Part shown: positions 8,780 through 17,762 of the stretch, piece after piece | Layout: each line of letters opens with the position of its first letter | Numbering within the stretch: the stretch's first letter is position 1 | NCBI GenBank assembly: GCA_903813345.2 | Contig: CAIIXF020000364.1 | Location: forward strand, 1 to 19,183 | From: Owenia fusiformis | Taxonomy: Eukaryota; Annelida; Polychaeta; Sabellida; Oweniidae | Length of the DNA stretch: 19,183 nt | Reading direction: 5' to 3' | Notes under the pieces: generated by a model | Told to the model about the DNA's origin: nothing | Seen by the model: the letters and a program-made list of their open reading frames with translations, nothing else | Database searches by the model: none | Translations under genes and position numbers: made by a program

Positions 8780-9304
8780 CTAGACATTCTCTACGGTCAC
8801 TTTGCATTTCAAAGAAATATAGAATAGTTTTTACCCTTGTACATTTATTTTCATCAAAAAATATATCATAATCCCATCAGTTAACATAATTACGTACAAG
8901 TATCGCTGTATAGTACACTTATATTTTCGTCCAGTGCAGTTGTCAGAATTCCCAGGTGGGCAATTCGTCTTTTATAATCCATTAATTCAGGGAGCTACGT
9001 TATGGTATTTTGAGCATGTGTTACTGAATCAGCCAATCAAATCACACGATTTCTGGCAATGATATAAAATGCCAGATATGCTAAGTATAAAACGTGGACC
9101 ACGCTACATCAGATATCAAACGTTATTCTATAGTGAAATGCCTTAACAATAACAGTTATTCAATCGTTCATGAGTCGTATACAATCAATTAACGTGTATA
9201 GTAATGAGATAATCTAGTGTTAATGTAAATTTCGACGACGTTTTATCCTCACGATTTGGTTTATTTTGTGAGTCAATTTGACCTAGAAACTACTTTGGAC
9301 TTAC
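8780..9304 (-). other. Intron 4, 5' part, no feature recognised
   Basis: AT-rich intron sequence running back from the GTAAGT donor at 9304-9299. No repeat boundary or exon was seen. Confidence 0.4.
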
Positions 9305-9421
9305 CACATAATATAGTCCCGGTACAAACAACTTGTCGATTTCTGCATGTACACGCGATACAACCATGAGTGGATGGAATTGAGCTTCCCTCTGCATATT
9401 CTTTACCGCCATAATAACAAC
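9305..9421 (-). CDS. Exon 4: VWC-like cysteine module
   Basis: It encodes residues 565-603: GCYYGGKEYAEG, then a short linker, then HGCIACTCRNRQVVC and a final ILCG. The C-x-Y-x-G-x-x-Y-x-x-G start and the CxxCxC centre followed by a further C are typical of von Willebrand factor C-type modules, here a short form (39 residues). The acceptor is ACTTTTCAG and the donor GTAAGT, both phase 1, so the exon is a removable unit. VWC modules often bind growth factors of the BMP class or other matrix proteins. That role is only an inference here. Confidence 0.8.
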
Positions 9422-10660
9422 CTGAAAAGTTCACCACAATGTGCATTATGTTCAAGGGTACCCAACTTCTTTCTATTTGTTGTTGCAATTTTTTTATCTG
9501 GTACTGAAGGACGTGAATCGACTAATGTCTACTCATTTTTTATTACACTAAGTTGCGGTGGGGGGGGGGGGGGCATTTGGACCCAATCTGCGATTTTGTA
9601 TCACTTGTCTGATTTAAATGTTAGTATGCTGTAAACAAGATTCAATTGGCTCTTCAGAAATAATTTTTTCAAATAAGTAGGTCAAAAAAGGTTAAATCTA
9701 TTTCAACCTGACCTAGGGGGTAAACATTTTTGACATTATGTGATAAATTGTCAATTTTATTTCAAAATGAAATGTTTTAGTTCCAAAAAGTGCTACCCCT
9801 CATTAAAAATTAATATGTTATTTTTCAAACGAAAAACATTTCTATAACTGAATTTATGCACTTTCAAAAATAGCAATGTATCGCGAAATCCCATTAGATC
9901 AACTTGTTTTTGTATCTAGCATTCATATTTCAAGATGTACAACACATTCCAATCAGTGATTTAGTTAGAAACAGATGAATACTTTACTTGGTATTATTTC
10001 CATATATATAATTTCGGTCAACAATTGTCCCTAGCAACCACCTAGCAACGATACATCGAATTAGTGAAATTGAAAAATCGTGCAAAGGGGAATAAAAATG
10101 AGGATAGGTTAGAATAGTGGCTCGATTTCCCTGAAATGAAGCATAATAAGAATAAAATTCAAATGTGCTAAATAATTATTTATTAATCACATCAATTATG
10201 ATCACTTTGTAATACAATATTTTACTTTATTGTCATCAACTTCCGACTATCATAACTTTGCTCGTCTGCCCAAAATAACCTTGATTTTCATGCCAAAAAA
10301 TGTCATTTATCTGTGACTCGAGCTAGGAGATTATAGAGGCACAAAAACTAGCGAAAGTATATGTCGATTTGACCCCCCCCCCTTGCAGACATAAGGGTTA
10401 AACATAAAACTGTTTTTCTGCTCCATCAATTATTTAAGACGGAGTGTTTGTATTAGTATTTTGATTACTGTTTCTGGGTTGCTATCAATTGCAAGAGTAC
10501 TGAAACTTTTTAATTCCGTCTTCGACGTTAGTTAAAATCACTAAATTGTCTGGATATTTGAGCGAAAAATTATATTTTTGGACATCTGGAGTTACTTTTC
10601 CGGATAATTCTATACTTTGATATTACTTTTTCTCGCTTTTTGAAATACTATTTGTCTTAC
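9422..10660 (-). other. Intron 3, 1.24 kb
   Basis: AT-rich intron between the exon 3 donor (GTAAGA) and the exon 4 acceptor. It contains a 14-base G run at 9560-9573 and a 10-base C run at 10373-10382. No gene or intact mobile element was recognised. Confidence 0.6.
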
Positions 10661-10825
10661 CACAACGACTGTAACAGGTCACACATCCCGTTTCAATAGA
10701 AACACCCGGGCATCCTGAACCTCCCGGGAGCTTCGACCGTGTTCTACTTCTGAAATTCGTTCCAGTCCCACATGTTGTGGAACATGGTCTATATTGCCAT
10801 GAACTCCACTTGCTCCAATGACAAC
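10661..10825 (-). CDS. Exon 3: second thrombospondin type 1 domain
   Basis: It encodes residues 510-564, beginning CHWSKWSSWQYRPCSTTCG and continuing with GTNFRSRTRSK, GGSGC, ETGCVTC and YSRC. The tryptophan ladder (W-x-x-W-x-x-W), the paired Arg rungs (RSRTR) and the C-x-x-x-C-G-x-G signature are diagnostic of TSP1/TSR. Such domains are extracellular, disulfide-bonded and often O-fucosylated or C-mannosylated. The WxxW motif is the usual C-mannosylation site. The acceptor TTTTATAG and donor GTAAGA are both phase 1 and join exactly to exon 2 (T|GT) and exon 4 (G|GT). Confidence 0.88.
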
Positions 10826-10869
10826 CTATAAAATAAATCACTTCTATTTTATAGTTAAAGCTTTCATAT

Positions 10870-10899
10870 AAACTGGTACAAACTGGTATAAACTGGTAA
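10870..10899. repeat. Three 10-bp tandem units next to exon 3
   Basis: AAACTGGTAC, AAACTGGTAT and AAACTGGTAA lie in a row, 45-75 nt upstream of the exon 3 acceptor in transcript orientation. It is probably a small slippage repeat. Confidence 0.8.
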
Positions 10900-10971
10900 T
10901 CCATGAAAAAAAAGACAAACGTTTCTTTGTGAAATAATTTCATTATGAAGCACCTTGCACTCATCATTGTA

Positions 10972-11888
10972 CAGGGTGTTCAAAAAAAACGCAACCCAAG
11001 GAAATCGCTATATCTTGGAAAATACTCATCCAATTACGTTCATATTTTCAGGAAAGAAAGAGGAGACTGTGTATGTATAGCCCCTGTTGTTAGTTAGTTG
11101 TAAAACATGATGTCTTGGACACTTGCTCAAAAGACAGTTTTACTAGCAAAATACGAAAAACGCGAATGGAAAATCACTATATCTTCGAAAATACTAATTC
11201 AATAATGTTCATTTTTTCAGGAAAAGAAAGAAGAGACTGTGTATGTATAGCTCCTGTTGTCAGTAAGTTGTAAAACATGATGCCTTGGACACCTGCTCAA
11301 ATGACAGTTGTTCTAGGAAAACATGAAAACGCAGTCACCGGTGACTACCACACCAATAAAACCAAATAACTTTCTAACCATGGTGTTTTGGCACTTCAGA
11401 TTTGGCATAACTTATCCTCATTCAATGTGTGGTGAATTTGTGGAGTTTCATCAAAATATGACATACAAATACTTTACAGTCATGGTCAAAATGCCTTCTT
11501 AAGTCTCCCTGAACCAGGGCGTTTGACTGCGATTTGAAAGCATTTCAACCATAACTGTGAAGTCCCTGAAGTGATTTTGATTTCACTTTACAGATTTATC
11601 ATACAAATGAAGTTGATTTGTGCCAAATTTGAAGAGCCAAAACACTATGGTTAGAAAGTTATTTAATTTTTTTGAGGTTGCAGTCACCCCTTACTGCGTT
11701 TTTCGTATTTTCCTAGAACAACTGTCTTTTGAGCAGGTGTCCAAGGCATCATGTTTTACAACTAACCATTTACAGGAGCTATACATACACAGTCTCTTCT
11801 TTATTTCCTGAAAATATGAACATAATTGAACCAGTATTTTTCAAGATATTGCGATTTCTTTGGGTTGCGTTTTTTTTTGAACACCCTG
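10972..11888. mobile_element. 917-bp mariner-like foldback element in intron 2
   Basis: The termini CAGGGTGTTCAAAAAAAACG and its inverted counterpart ending GAACACCCTG are each flanked by TA (10970-10971 and 11889-11890), the Tc1/mariner target duplication. The subterminal arms of about 190 bp are inverted repeats (shared GAGACTGTGTATGTATAG, TTGTAAAACATGATG and TTGGACAC). The left subterminal block (10999-11163) is repeated directly at 11164-11333. The centre is also inverted (AACTTTCTAACCAT near 11370 and its complement near 11645). There is no transposase frame. The whole element could form one long hairpin. Confidence 0.85.
11164..11333 (+). repeat. Tandem duplicate of the element's left subterminal block
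   Basis: About 170 bp repeats 10999-11163 directly, with scattered substitutions. Shared words include CTATATCTT, GAGACTGTGTATGTATAG and TTGTAAAACATGATG. No such extra copy is seen at the right end. Confidence 0.8.
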
Positions 11889-11893
11889 TATAT

Positions 11894-12687
11894 GTACGTA
11901 CAACCTGCATCCATTCACAGTGATAGCAACTATAGTGAACATTTTTTGCGAGAAACCCAAATCGAAGATTTGAAAGGTTTCTTGCGCCATGTTTCAGTTT
12001 GAGAATCTGGATGATGGAACAGTACCCGGATGAGGACTAATTATTTTCGGTTTGGTTTCATGATCTACCTATACAATTTATCAACTTCAATTTTGCGGCG
12101 GAGAAAACATATCACCTAAGTTAATACTTATTTCGGAACAACTTGTGGTACACCTCAGCGAATTTAGCAGAAAAATTGAATTAGTTTTGTATTTTAGGAC
12201 CATATCGTTCAGCATTTTGATGCAATATTTTTCGCGGGCATTTCAGTTTGGTGTTTTGAAAATCATTAGTAAAATTTCATTTAAAATTAGCATTTGAGTA
12301 TCTATTTCTGACTATTTCACGATATGTGAATTGCGTCTTCGTTAATATACCAAACATAGAACCGCCTACATTCATTCTAATTCATTACGAACTTTATACC
12401 CTACCATGCCATTGGGATGCCCTGTGCCGTTCGTGCTCACAACGAACGCACGGCACCCGCGCTTCGCTCGTACATTGTACGCCGTTACTAGTCTGTGCGC
12501 CCTGCAATGGCTATGTCTCTTTAAAGTCATTGACTTTGACAAACGTTTAAAAATAGGTGGTTTGCCATGCCCCGAAGAATTAAAGACTATATTTATCAGT
12601 CATTATGACAGACATCACGTCAATTAAAAGTGCCGGTTGAGGTGTTTAGGAGCTCTATTTTGAAAACGTATAATACTTTGTGCTTAC
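11894..12687 (-). other. Intron 2, 5' part, with a GC-rich patch
   Basis: Mostly AT-rich intron. A GC-rich patch at about 12410-12500 includes a small hairpin: GTGCCGT (12423) against ACGCACGGCAC (12446-12456). I see no tRNA or coding exon. The two overlapping plus-strand frames here have no recognisable domain. Confidence 0.5.
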
Positions 12688-12843
12688 ATTTATGTGTGTT
12701 ACACGGAGTGGTCCTTGATTCCGTAACTGTACCAGATGCACAAAGAGTGTATTGTCTAGTTCTTGTATCCCGACGTGTCCCTCCATCACATTGTTTACTA
12801 CAAGGACCAACACTCCACGCCGACCAAACTGTCCATTGGCAAC
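12688..12843 (-). CDS. Exon 2: first thrombospondin type 1 domain
   Basis: It encodes residues 458-509 of the predicted protein: CQWTVWSAWSVGPCSKQC, DGGTRRDTRTRQYTLC, then TPCNTHK, with the final Cys split over the exon 2/3 junction (T|GT). The W-x-x-W-x-x-W ladder, Arg-rich strand and six cysteines are standard for TSP1. The acceptor is CATTTGACAG and the donor GTAAGC, both phase 1. The exon matches one domain exactly, which fits spread by exon shuffling. It directly follows the collagen stalk, so in a trimer three copies would sit side by side. Confidence 0.88.
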
Positions 12844-13042
12844 CTGTCAAATGTTCAATATAGTTCCATCATTATATTATCAAATTGTGCAATATTGTGA
12901 TCATTTTACCAGTTTGGCGAACAAGTGGCAGTTTTCAGACAAATCATTTACGGATATATTGCATTTCCAACACGACTGATATTCAAATACGAGTAATATT
13001 AAATCATGAAACGATTGACACAATTAATTAACAAATACTTAC
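12844..13042 (-). other. Intron 1, 199 bp
   Basis: A short phase 1 intron bounded by GTAAGT (13042-13037) and AG (12845-12844). No feature was seen inside. Confidence 0.75.
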
Positions 13043-14414
13043 TATCATCGAAGTTTCCTTTTTCACCCTTTTGACCTTTTTGCCCTTGTGGACCTGTTGC
13101 TCCTGTAGACCCTTGGTCACCTTTAGGCCCAGTAGGCCCTCGATCACCTTTTGCACCCTTTTGCCCCGGTAGACCTGTTGCTCCTGTAGACCCTTGGTCA
13201 CCTTTTGGCCCCGTAAGCCCTCGATCACCTTTTGCACCCTTTTGCCCCGGTAGACCTGTTGCTCCTGTAGACCCTTGGTCACCTTTTGGCCCAGTAGGCC
13301 CTCGATCACCTTTTGCACCCTTTTGCCCCGTTGGACCTGTTGCTCCTGTAGACCCTCGATCACCTTTTGTACCTTTTTGCCCCGGTAGACCTGTTGCTCC
13401 TGTAGACCCTTGGTCACCTTTTGGCCCAGTAGACCCTCGATCACCGTTTGCACCCTTTTGCCCCGGTAGACCTGTTGCTCCTGTAGACCCTTGGTCACCT
13501 TTTGGCCCAGTAGGCCCTCGATCACCTTTTGCACTCTTTTGCCCCGATGGACCTGTTGCTCCTGTAGACCCTCGATCACCTTTTGTACCTTTTTGCCCCG
13601 GTAGACCTGTTGCTCCTGTAGACCCTTGGCCACCTTTTGGTCCAGTAGGCCCTCGATCACCTTTTGCACCATTTTGCCCCGGTAGACCTGTTGCTCCTGT
13701 AGACCCTCGATCACCTTTTGTACCTGTTTGCCCCGGTAAACCTATTGCTCCTGTAGACCCTTTGTCACCTTTTGGCCCAGTAGACCCTCGGTCACCCTTT
13801 GCACCCTTTTGCCCCGGTGGACCTGTTGCTCCTGTAGACCCTCGATCACCTTTTGTACCTTTTTGCCCCGGTAGACCTGTTGCTCCTGTAGACCCTAGGT
13901 CACCTTTTGGCCCAGTAGGCCCTCGATCACCTTTTGCACCCTTTTGCCCCGGTGGACCTATTGCTCCTGTAGACCCTCGATCACCTTGATCACCTTTTAC
14001 CCCAGGAAATCAAATAGGCCCTTGTGTACCATTAACACCTGCGTTTCCATTGAGCCCTGTTTTCCCTGGATATCCACGCTTTCCTCGGAAACCCCTTTCT
14101 CCCTTCTGACCTTCAACAACTCTACATTTTTCATTACAAATTGTGTTCAATTGTTCAATTAGTATTTCCTGCTTGATGGCGTTTCTCTCCAAATTAGCTA
14201 TTTCAGAAGCCTGGTCTTTAAGATCTTTTTGTTGTTCTACAACAGCATTTGAGAGTTTGTTAACCCTTTTTACAAGTCGGTTGAACGCACTTTCAGTTAT
14301 TGCTGCTCCAACTATAGTTAAATAGAATTCTGAAAGGCTTATGAATGTAATTCCAGTCAACACAGCGTGTTTAAACGTTAAGCTTGTCATCATTTTGGCA
14401 TTATGAGTTTTCAT
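13043..14414 (-). CDS. Exon 1: membrane or signal segment, coiled coil, collagen domain (with TGA at codon 135)
   Basis: The start ATG at 14414 is followed by KTHNAKMM. A hydrophobic stretch at residues 17-39 could be a signal anchor (type II membrane) or a signal peptide, although Glu29 interrupts it. Residues 44-93 follow a clean 3-4 heptad pattern (F44, L47, V51, L54, V58 and on to L89), a likely trimerising coiled coil, then CNEKC at 93-97 for inter-chain disulfides. Gly-X-Y begins at Gly102 with [19 protein letters not shown] and runs to about residue 455. Codon 135 (14012-14010) is TGA where Gly is due. The following 322 codons stay in the same frame with no other stop. One further Gly is replaced, by Ser294 (AGT, 13535-13533). 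The exon ends GAT GAT A, phase 1. Confidence 0.8.
13050..13995 (-). repeat. 45-residue (135-bp) collagen super-repeat
   Basis: The Gly-X-Y domain is built from a 27-residue block ([18 protein letters not shown], then GDRGPTGPK) alternating in part with an 18-residue block ([18 protein letters not shown]). Units are almost identical at the DNA level, including synonymous sites, so the array expanded or was homogenised recently. Because unit lengths are multiples of three, other frames also stay open, including a 228-codon frame on the same strand that is not coding. Copy number is likely to vary among alleles. Confidence 0.85.
14010..14012 (-). other. In-frame TGA at a collagen Gly position
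   Basis: The context reads GGTACACAAGGGCCTATT, then TGA, then TTTCCTGGGGTAAAAGGT. Triplet phase is kept on both sides (G-T-Q, G-P-I, stop-F-P, G-V-K), so one substitution, GGA to TGA, explains it. I see no plausible small intron that would remove it without breaking the Gly-X-Y phase. Confidence 0.9.
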
Positions 14415-14650
14415 AGCTGGAGTGCTGTGTTCAATGATATTCGCAATTGTTTAATAACGTCAATGTAAATTCAGTTTTAATACGTAATAATTCAAAATAT
14501 AAAAAAACAATATTATGCTCAATTTAACTCTACATTTCTCTAGCTCAGTCGTTACAATTAGCATTTGTTTATTACAAATCCACACATAGCCTGGCAAGGT
14601 GTGTCCGATTCCAACCAATCCGAACAAAGTATTTCATATTACTGCAGTGC

Positions 14651-14658
14651 TTTATATA
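14651..14658 (-). promoter_or_regulatory. Candidate TATA box of the collagen gene
   Basis: TATATAAA on the minus strand, about 240 nt upstream of the ATG, would place transcription start near 14620 and give a 5' UTR of about 200 nt. A weaker alternative is the TTTTTATATTTTG region near 14500. Neither can be confirmed from sequence. Confidence 0.35.
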
Positions 14659-14844
14659 ACTAATAACCGCATCCAAGGTCACTCTTTATGTGGTTGTCAA
14701 GGTGATAGCTTGACTTTATATATTAAAATTGATATTTTGCCAACTTGAGCCTTGCAAAAATTCATTAGGAATGTTTTTAGTGATTTCATATCTTTTAGGT
14801 GATATGGTAGGGAATATATTGCAACGTGTGAAAATACCTCAAAC

Positions 14845-14980
14845 GACTCAATGAATTGTGGAATAACCATTCCTTTCAGGCGTTGTTTCAAATAATTAAC
14901 ACTCGATGCCGCGCATCACGTGCAAATTTTGGAAAGCAACACCTTCAAGGAATGGTCATTCCACACTGCACCGAGTCCAG
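14845..14980. repeat. Imperfect hairpin upstream of the collagen gene
   Basis: GTGGAATAACCATTCCTTTC (14859-14878) pairs with AAGGAATGGTCATTCCAC (about 14948-14965), with further pairing inward (CGTTG and CAACA) and outward (GACTC and GAGTC). The loop is about 50 nt. It may be a small foldback element or a regulatory palindrome. The GCATCACGTGC in the loop holds an E-box (CACGTG). Confidence 0.55.
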
Positions 14981-14984
14981 AGCT

Positions 14985-15440
14985 TACATCCTTAAATGAT
15001 TATCGTACAATATGTTTTAGTATCGCATTATGTTATGCCTCGTTGCAAATGTGTTTTGTTATAAAGCATTATTTATTGTGTCTATTACCCTAGCTATTTT
15101 TATTATTTATTAATTATTGTTTATCCTTGCAGTGTTATTACAGAAATTATAGTTTTAATTTGTTTTGTGTGTTTAGTTCAAACATTAACAATAAGTAAAC
15201 TTGCTCAACAAATGATATGCTTTTTAATATGGATGGAACATACCTGTTTAAAAGTATCTTCTTTAAAGTAACAAATGTTTTCCAAAATGTTCAGTCCTTA
15301 ACATGTTCTTTAGATTGGTATTATAATGTAATAACGTAGTTTTATAACTAATCAGATGGATATAGTTCTGAGTAAGGACATTAGCGGTTACCGTTAGTGA
15401 TTTGGTTTTCTGAATAAAAAGTCATTTTCTCCTTCCCTAC
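14985..15440. other. Intergenic, nothing recognised
   Basis: AT-rich sequence with no supported exon or repeat on either strand. Confidence 0.4.
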
Positions 15441-15448
15441 CCCATTGG

Positions 15449-15462
15449 AGCGCCCTCTGGCG
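15449..15462 (-). promoter_or_regulatory. CTCF-like binding motif
   Basis: On the minus strand CGCCAGAGGGCGCT closely matches the CTCF core consensus (CCACCAGGGGGCGCT-type, with AGAGGGCGC a common variant). It sits in a small GC-rich patch about 1 kb upstream of the collagen ATG. Whether it is bound depends on the organism having CTCF. Confidence 0.35.
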
Positions 15463-15469
15463 TTTGGGA

Positions 15470-16490
15470 AGTGAATCGGGACTAAATATTTATAGGGTAG
15501 ATCCTAATTTATCTGAAAACATGCCAGAGTTCAGTGGGAAATCTCATTTTAAGCTGGCGGCGGAGTGATTTTGACGTTAGTGATTTTACCAGAATTCTCT
15601 GAGAAATTTGACGATAGAGGGGGTTAGTGTCTTCAAGTTTATTTATTTCAAAAATTCGGTGGACAACCCATGGTAAGATTGTTATAGCAGGCTAGGCGAG
15701 TCTCTCCCGAACACTGTGGTATGTTGCACTAGGCTTGGATACTAATCGTTAATAAGATAGAGGGTGAAATGTTATAATGGCCACCTATTGGAAACTCTAC
15801 TGTGGTCTTCAACCTATTAGAAGGCGCTTTTTGGGGGCATTTTGAAGGTTTTATCCCTTTTTGAGGTTTTTTAGTTCATTGAGAAGCCTAATAGCGCATA
15901 TCATATTAAAGGGCTGTATCTTAGCTGAACAATGCTACCAAAATCGTGACATTTTGAAGCAATTTCGTTGTTTTGGGGGCGAGGCCACTATGCCAAGTAC
16001 CCCGAATTCCATTCTCCCGTGCCATTCAATTGTTTTCGGGGCAGTTTTGAATGAACCTTTGTTTCTTCCTACCAATATGACGTCATAAGATGCAATCGAA
16101 CGCCTTGGCATGGATATCACTTGAAAGATAGTAGAAATCGCTTTCCAATGATACCCCATATGGCCATGTTCACCTCAGTTGGGTGTACTCAATGTGTGAT
16201 GCAATCTGTGAGGTGTACCCCTACCCCAAAGAAATTTCAAGAAATCTCAAAATCAAATTTCCTGAATTTTGCTAAAAGGACCTGTGTCTATAAGGATTGA
16301 ATTTTCCTCCGTGCATTTTCTCAAATATAGGATTGTTATATACCATTGTGATCGGGATAATGCCTACAATGCTAATATAACCATGTTGGAAGAAAACAAA
16401 CTAATTCAGTTTACTATATTCTCATTTACAAACTAGACGTGGCACAAGTTACTTTTTACAGATTAATATCATATTAGGTAAAACGTAAGA
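15470..16490. other. Intergenic, possible unclassified repeat
   Basis: Between about 15780 and 16260 the base composition is more balanced than in the flanks, and short open frames overlap on both strands without a domain. This could be a dispersed repeat of unknown class. I see no terminal repeats or splice-bounded exons. Confidence 0.35.
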
Positions 16491-16493
16491 CAT

Positions 16494-16640
16494 ACAGAGT
16501 GGGCCAATACAAATTGGAACATTTTTCTATTTATTCAATTTTCTTTATATTTGCATTTCAGTCCACAAAAATTCAGGTAATGATAAAATGATTATTTGAG
16601 AAAATGTTTATGATAAAAATATATATTATGTATGTTTTTT
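16494..16640 (+). mobile_element. Mariner-like element terminus
   Basis: TA followed by CAGAGTGGGCCAATACAAAT resembles the terminus at 3324 (CAGGGTGGGCC). The internal CAGGTAATGATAAAATGATT is similar to the block after that terminus. No opposite end or transposase was found before 18700, so it is a fragment or highly decayed. Confidence 0.45.
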
Positions 16641-17243
16641 GGCTTGTCATGGTCATGATCTGTATACTATGTAAGTCATGAAAATTTATCAAATGTTCTC
16701 TGTGTAAATGGGACATTTACGTATTACATTAAGATGGCAGCACCATCTAAAGAGTATTCATATTTCAAGTTGTAATTTTATATTTGTATTTGAATTTCCC
16801 ACCATTTCACATTATAATTTGTTTATCGATCATGTGACAAATAACCCAGCCACTATTGGAGCATTTTGCTACTCCAACATTGACAATGGGATATTTGAAC
16901 AGGAAACACCTACAGTAAGTTTTTCTTGTATTTTATATCATAAACCCTCAATAAGGTTCCTCAACCACCAACAACCATAATTAATTGATAAACATGTTAT
17001 TATCTCCATTTCAAACTAAATATATGTTATTTTTCTGTATTTTGAGTGTTTGAACTCACAAGAGAGATTTTGTATTTCATGCCCAAATTGCAACAACTAT
17101 GTATTTTGAACATTCAATTTGTGCTTACCATTAGGTAACTAGTATTTCCTTCAAAACCTTTAATCTATCATTTAGAATCATAAAAACAATGTATTCAATG
17201 TCTCTGATAGACTATTATTTATGAAACCTCAATTTGTATTCAG
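16641..17243. other. Intergenic or decayed element interior
   Basis: AT-rich sequence with no supported gene. A plus-strand open frame at 16708-16980 ends near a GTAAGT at 16915, but I find no matching acceptor upstream and no domain. Confidence 0.3.
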
Positions 17244-17335
17244 GAACTCCTACTAGATTTTCATACCATTGTCAATCACCCATGTTACCAGCCTTCAGCT
17301 GTGTAGAGTTCCTAGATCTCTACAGCCCTGACCAG
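17244..17335 (+). CDS. Weak candidate exon
   Basis: An acceptor TTGTATTCAG and a donor CAG|GTAAAT bracket 92 nt that are open in one frame, encoding TPTRFSYHCQSPMLPAFSC, then VEFLDLYSPDQ. It could splice in frame to 17620-17667 (GLGFGFGSELVVQW then TAA). No upstream exon in a compatible phase was found and no domain is recognised. It may be a chance arrangement in AT-rich DNA. Confidence 0.15.
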
Positions 17336-17730
17336 GTAAATGGAAATGTTATATAAATTTTGATAGAAATATTCCATTTCTGTATTTTAACATCACATGA
17401 CAAACATATTGTGTTTCATTATAAGTGACACGTTTATTTCATTGTCACAATCAATAACTATTTTATATTTCATGAGTATTTTCAGTATTTTGCCATAAAA
17501 CGGATAATCCGTGATTCACTGATACAATTAATAGCTTTAAATGTACAATTGCGTTTCGTACAGTGTATCTCAAAATGGTGTAACTGAAACTCATGATTTT
17601 CTGTATTTTATATTTATAGGCTGGTCTTGGTTTTGGTTTTGGATCTGAATTAGTGGTACAATGGTAATAACTACAAATAGCCAATTTTGAATCTGTTAGC
17701 TAGATACTACATTGCCATGTTAAGGTTGCT

Positions 17731-17762
17731 GTGTAATTTTAATAAAGTGTAATTTTAATAAA
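17731..17762. repeat. 16-bp tandem duplication with AATAAA
   Basis: GTGTAATTTTAATAAA occurs twice in a row. Each copy contains a poly(A)-signal hexamer on the plus strand, but no upstream gene is well supported. Confidence 0.85.

Larger units (their letters stand above)
3741..14414 (-). other. Five-exon gene: coiled coil, collagen, two TSP1, VWC-like, Cys-rich end
   Basis: Gene span. Exon lengths of 1372, 156, 165, 117 and 269 nt total 2079 nt, exactly 693 codons including the stop. Every intron is phase 1 with GT-AG borders: donors GTAAGT, GTAAGC, GTAAGA and GTAAGT, and acceptors ending CAG, TAG, CAG and CAG. Predicted layout by residue: hydrophobic 17-39, coiled coil 44-93, Gly-X-Y 102-455, TSP1 458-509, TSP1 510-564, VWC-like 565-603, Cys-rich 604-692. 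The architecture suggests an extracellular trimeric matrix or cell-surface protein. I do not recognise a named orthologue. Codon 135 is an in-frame TGA, so the allele shown may not make the full protein. Confidence 0.8.

Noticed and set aside
8662-8871. 69-codon plus-strand frame
   Set aside because: It overlaps the nearly loopless hairpin and has no domain or splice support.
12406-12500. GC-rich patch considered as a tRNA or tRNA-derived SINE
   Set aside because: I could not find A and B boxes or a cloverleaf. Only a short hairpin is present.
13028-13714. A 228-codon minus-strand open frame rich in [11 protein letters not shown]-type repeats
   Set aside because: It is the collagen repeat read in the wrong frame. 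The unit length is a multiple of three, so the frame stays open. The true frame gives strict Gly-X-Y and joins the other exons.
14003-14030. A tiny intron that would splice out the TGA
   Set aside because: The Gly-X-Y phase is continuous across the stop, so removing it with any flanking bases would need an intron of a multiple of three with poor splice signals. A single substitution is simpler.
13762-14162. Plus-strand proline-rich frames over the collagen exon
   Set aside because: They are antisense to the Gly-X-Y repeat and explained by its composition.
15861-16159. Overlapping frames on both strands
   Set aside because: They have no recognisable domain, no splice context and no clear codon bias. 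They probably sit in an unclassified repeat.
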